In this document: one piece after another, positions 36,201 through 38,155 of the stretch
How the letters are laid out: every line of letters starts with the position of its first letter
Position numbering within the stretch: position 1 is the stretch's first letter
NCBI GenBank assembly: GCA_020630955.1
Contig: JAHDIE010000036.1
Span: 1 to 38,155, forward strand
Reading direction: 5' to 3'
DNA from: Saprospiraceae bacterium
GTDB lineage: Bacteria > Bacteroidota > Bacteroidia > Chitinophagales > Saprospiraceae
DNA: 38,155 nucleotides
Notes under the pieces: model-generated
What the model saw: only the letters and a program-made list of their open reading frames with translations
Told to the model about the DNA's origin: nothing
The model's database searches: none
Position numbers and translations under genes: made by a program

Positions 36201-36753
36201 TAACTGGCCTGAAGAAACATCCTGGATTGTACAAACTACAGATACTGGTGAAACAGTGGCTTCAGGTTCACTCGATAATGACAGTGTACAATACGTTGAA
36301 GATTTTTGTGTAAATAATACTTCATGCTATGAATTATTTGTTTTTGACAGTTATGGCGATGGTATATGTTGTGGCTTTGGAGAAGGCAATTTTTCATTAT
36401 TAAATTCTGAAGGTGATACGCTAATTTATAATGATGGTAATTTTGGATCAATTGTAATTGAAGAATTTTGTCCCAATGATATTATCATCTCTACAAAGCA
36501 AGAAGAACTCAAGAATATAAGTATAATGCCTAACCCAACCAACGGGGAATTTTCAATTCTTTGGGAGAAAAGACTTGGAATCACCAATCCATTAAAAGTT
36601 GAGTTATATAATGGATTAGGGAGGTTACTACTTAGGACAGAATCTAATCTACAAGTAACCGATTTGTCGATAGAAGGATACGAGGCAGGATATTATTATT
36701 TGAAATGTTATCAAAATGGTGAGAAAAAAGTGTTCCGATTGATAAAAATTTAG
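33295..36753 (+). CDS. Secreted glucan-water-dikinase-like protein with T9SS sorting domain
   Basis: The 1152-aa product has a signal peptide (SLFLYFLVINIGLSQ). Residues about 335-360 hold a phosphohistidine swivel motif, TPLSHVNLRAIQDN, with His351. Residues about 440-735 form a PEP-synthase/PPDK-type ATP-grasp domain: FGAKCSNVATMRTFGFPEG (Lys443), RCRSSTNNEDLPGFSGAGLY (538-557), VYASMWNFRAFDEREF and LIIKQARPW (729-733). The order, His domain before ATP-grasp, and the TP-x-LSHV and GAK-x-x-N signatures resemble plant glucan water dikinase rather than PPDK. Behind it lie Ig-like domains (about 740-960), a DSYGDGICCGFGEGNF domain and a T9SS type A sorting tail (IMPNPTNGEF ...). The cell would export it; the source of ATP outside is unclear. 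Confidence 0.85.
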   Translation: MLKVKISLFLYFLVINIGLSQDVPILDFSLNNFGQPQIEIEGKADHYYLLHAVHSPYFDYESITSLTLGVDGTMIISEPLSAFSQQNYTITEHPIADPIDLDEDGIDDITELYGMPNLAPINFAPEVPFEDGTTSIDDHETFSELSVIVDDISWSPFLNNQEFVKFAIVNQNSDNPEVYFINSKTHIIHAYFLNTIGIDQYQDDVLTGEIVYNPNEILPNGAIGSYAFNYSFGDAFDFKTTQETYELLAANMPYLNNNLVHFIGDQAETIYNNNYRDDYIGSRVKVVLESEVFADIDYIPFNQAEGYGFFRLMGLDDNPGSRDIVLYEALPNSLPRVGGIITSVVQTPLSHVNLRAIQDNLPNSYIKNPLEIDSIANLLNNYIYYKVEQDKYIIREATLDEVNAWYDDIRPTEEQIPERDLSFTEIKPLDSIRFEMSTAFGAKCSNVATMRTFGFPEGTIPNGFGVPFYFYDEFMKFNGFYEQAEEMINDPEFIANLEVKIEMLDDFRKDIRDGQMPQWMLDKLQLMHDAFPEGTPIRCRSSTNNEDLPGFSGAGLYTSKTQYPEEGHIKKSIKQVYASMWNFRAFDEREFYRVDHFIAAMGVLCHPNYNDEKSNGVGISLDPLYQTEGNFYLNTQVGEFLITNPDPNSIPEEILLAQNPDDGYFVLRNSNLVPVGELIMGVEYLNQLREYLQVIHDEFAILYNVVGAEGYGMDIEYKVTKDDQLIIKQARPWVSFWAGIKSTFDLAVTEVINPKSSSSLTDSEYVTVNVENAGLRELSDFQLSVFVDSILIEEKQINEELASLNSMEVSFDTPIDFSEVRDYELMVIVKHPIDGYDKNDTLINTISKIYHLDAGISLNEGFSGCEDKITIVANVSNFGEANFTNTQIEVTTNGLVTDTIIYSGTIISMSTVEIPIDITENLVQSNNDIQLKIISINGMNDQNDSNNNSNIFVDIANDLGILTLIINPDNWPEETSWIVQTTDTGETVASGSLDNDSVQYVEDFCVNNTSCYELFVFDSYGDGICCGFGEGNFSLLNSEGDTLIYNDGNFGSIVIEEFCPNDIIISTKQEELKNISIMPNPTNGEFSILWEKRLGITNPLKVELYNGLGRLLLRTESNLQVTDLSIEGYEAGYYYLKCYQNGEKKVFRLIKI

Positions 36754-36785
36754 TAGTTAAGATTAGGCGAGCAAATTTTAGTATC

Positions 36786-36816
36786 GTTTGGTTTTGTAAA
36801 CCAAATTTGTGTTTTT
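36786..36816 (+). terminator. Probable terminator after the dikinase-like gene
   Basis: TTTGGTTT (36787-36794) pairs exactly with AAACCAAA (36798-36805) around a 3-nt loop, and a T-rich run (TTTGTGTTTTT) follows. It starts 33 bases after the stop codon. Confidence 0.6.
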
Positions 36817-37360
36817 AATGTAATGTCAAAACTAGCGATTACAATTAAATATTTATTCGCCATATCAAATTGGACTCAGTAACTTTGGGGTATTGAGACT
36901 ATTTCTAGGATTTAGCTTTTCGTTGTCGTTATCTATATCTAAGCAACGTTTTTAAACCATATTAAAATATTTTCATAAGCAAAGTTTTTAATAATTACAG
37001 ACAATGCTGTAAATTCAAAGAAAACTGATTCTTTTACACTTTTAATTGAGTTGTCCCTGATTGAAAAATCATCCATAATCGCTTTCCTGTTATTGAATAG
37101 AATTATAGATGTGCAAGCCAATTAATTCATATTCATAAAATATGGAGTTTTGTCAATCATTGCAGGACATAATTCCATTTCCACCGTGTATCGCTTATCA
37201 TTAGCACAGCAAATTTTCAAAAGATTTTCAAATTTTATGAATTCATTGGAAAATATTTTCATCACTGAGAAAAGTTAAATATCCCTTTTTTTGTTTCAAT
37301 TATTTGAATGAAAATGTTGGAGGCAGCATGATTTCTTAAATATCTATGTCTCTATCCGTA

Positions 37361-37406
37361 CTTAACCGTTCCGAACCGTTCTTAACCGTTCTTAACCGTT
37401 CCGAAC
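37361..37406. repeat. Phased 10-bp tandem repeat
   Basis: CTTAACCGTT, CCGAACCGTT, CTTAACCGTT and CTTAACCGTT follow one another without gaps, and a fifth copy is partial (CCGAAC). The common core is AACCGTT with alternating CTT or CCG before it. Confidence 0.85.
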
Positions 37407-38155
37407 GACTATTTCAATTATTGAAGTGAGTTACTATTTCTAAATACTCAAATACCATTTATATTAGGGCATTATTAGAATAGATCTACAAATATCATTT
37501 CCTCAGAAAAAGGTAGAATTTTATTATTCCAAATTGCCTCCATAAACTATTAGCAAATAAGCCTATTATGGCTATCGTGTACAAATTAATTATTAATACA
37601 TCTACGATAACCATTTCAGACTATTTGCAAAACAAAAATCCAAATCATTTGCCAATCAAATTCGGAACCAACGGCAAGCTTTCGCCAAATGTTGATCATA
37701 CCGACATAGAAGTTTTCACTTTGAATTCAGTACTTCCTAAGGAAGAAAGCTCAAATAGGATGCTGACATAATTGGTTTTATAATAAGCCAATGACCAAAA
37801 AAAGATGGCAATTTAGATTTTTTGTGGTGCTTTTATGATATCTATACTATTTAGCTTAATCAACCTAGAATAAAGAAAATCTAGAAGTTGGAATAAATGT
37901 TAAGGCTTAAACCTAGGTTATTTATCATTGTTTGATACAAAATAAAAATATATCAGACCAAATATTTCAGAGATTGACTTTTATAAGTGTAAGATATCAT
38001 TAAAAAATGTTGTCCCCTAGTAAGATATGCCATATCTTAATTTTTAGTATCATACCATCAATAAATTATATTCAAATACATCTATGTTTGATGTTGCTAA
38101 ACTTAAAGTCAAAAAGAGGAACAAATGATATTAAAATGGTAGGGATATATGTTAG

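Larger units (their letters stand above)
36754..38155. other. Gene-poor 1.4-kb tail
   Basis: No convincing gene is visible. Small open frames at 36939-37121 (minus) and 37568-37771 (plus, 67 codons) lack recognisable domains or good start context. The stretch holds a hairpin terminator at its left end and a phased decamer repeat near 37361. It could be decayed accessory DNA or the leader of a gene beyond the window. Confidence 0.55.

Noticed and set aside
36939-37121. 60-codon minus-strand open frame
   Set aside because: It begins at TTG, has no recognisable domain or ribosome-binding context, and lies in AT-rich, gene-poor DNA.
37568-37771. 67-codon plus-strand open frame (MAIVYKLIINTSTITISDYL...)
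   Set aside because: It starts with ATG but shows no domain, signal or clear promoter; kept out because chance frames of this length are common here.

Overview
The window looks like a chromosomal segment of an AT-rich member of the Bacteroidota, most likely of the Saprospiria or a related marine or soil lineage (the class is an inference). The evidence is a SusC/SusD pair, many lipoprotein signals, a type IX secretion (T9SS) sorting domain, a 3-coathanger-like C-terminus, and TAnnTTTG-type -7 promoter boxes in front of several genes. There are about 24 confident protein genes, one 34-residue microprotein and one decayed gene. I saw no rRNA, tRNA, CRISPR array or intact insertion sequence.

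Layout. (1) 9-11570 is a glycan- or polymer-uptake locus. On the minus strand lie a TonB-dependent SusC receptor, its SusD-like lipoprotein, a Tat-type family-10-like glycosyl hydrolase and a CBM9-like protein. Divergent from them is a very large FG-GAP/ASPIC-UnbV surface protein. The divergent intergenic region holds an 18-bp perfect palindrome of LacI-operator type, and a hairpin terminator separates susD from the hydrolase gene. An outer-membrane barrel-like protein follows. (2) 11798-12847 carries phnA and an unrecognised 146-aa protein, closed by two hairpins. (3) 12992-17446 on the minus strand is a two-gene unit of a TonB receptor with a CC...C motif and a DUF5916 outer-membrane protein, behind a good Bacteroidota promoter. 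(4) 17764-19498 holds a 34-aa membrane microprotein with its own terminator, a SMUG2-like uracil-DNA glycosylase and a GNAT acetyltransferase. (5) 19645-22077 is a secreted subtilase with an altered oxyanion position.

(6) 22190-24130 is a compact, probably nitric-oxide-responsive operon: an NsrR-like Rrf2 regulator with three cysteines, a 3-TM protein, a small cupin, a 4-TM protein and a group III truncated haemoglobin. The same operator-like sequence lies in opposite orientations before the regulator and before the 3-TM gene. (7) 24252-27284 encodes an NTF2-like protein, a lipoprotein sulfatase and a secreted bicupin. It is followed by a decayed second copy of the truncated haemoglobin gene (27314-27609). 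(8) 27722-30694 holds an ArsM arsenite methyltransferase and a DUF4382 lipoprotein with five strongly acidic tandem repeats. (9) 31089-33144 encodes a DUF4846 lipoprotein, a Crp/Fnr regulator and an SRPBCC protein. (10) 33295-36753 encodes a large secreted protein whose phosphohistidine-then-ATP-grasp order resembles plant glucan water dikinase, with a T9SS tail. The last 1.4 kb shows no convincing gene but contains a phased decamer repeat.

The most notable items are the secreted dikinase-like protein, the NO-type operon with its duplicated operator and haemoglobin pseudogene, the acidic repeat lipoprotein and the microprotein.
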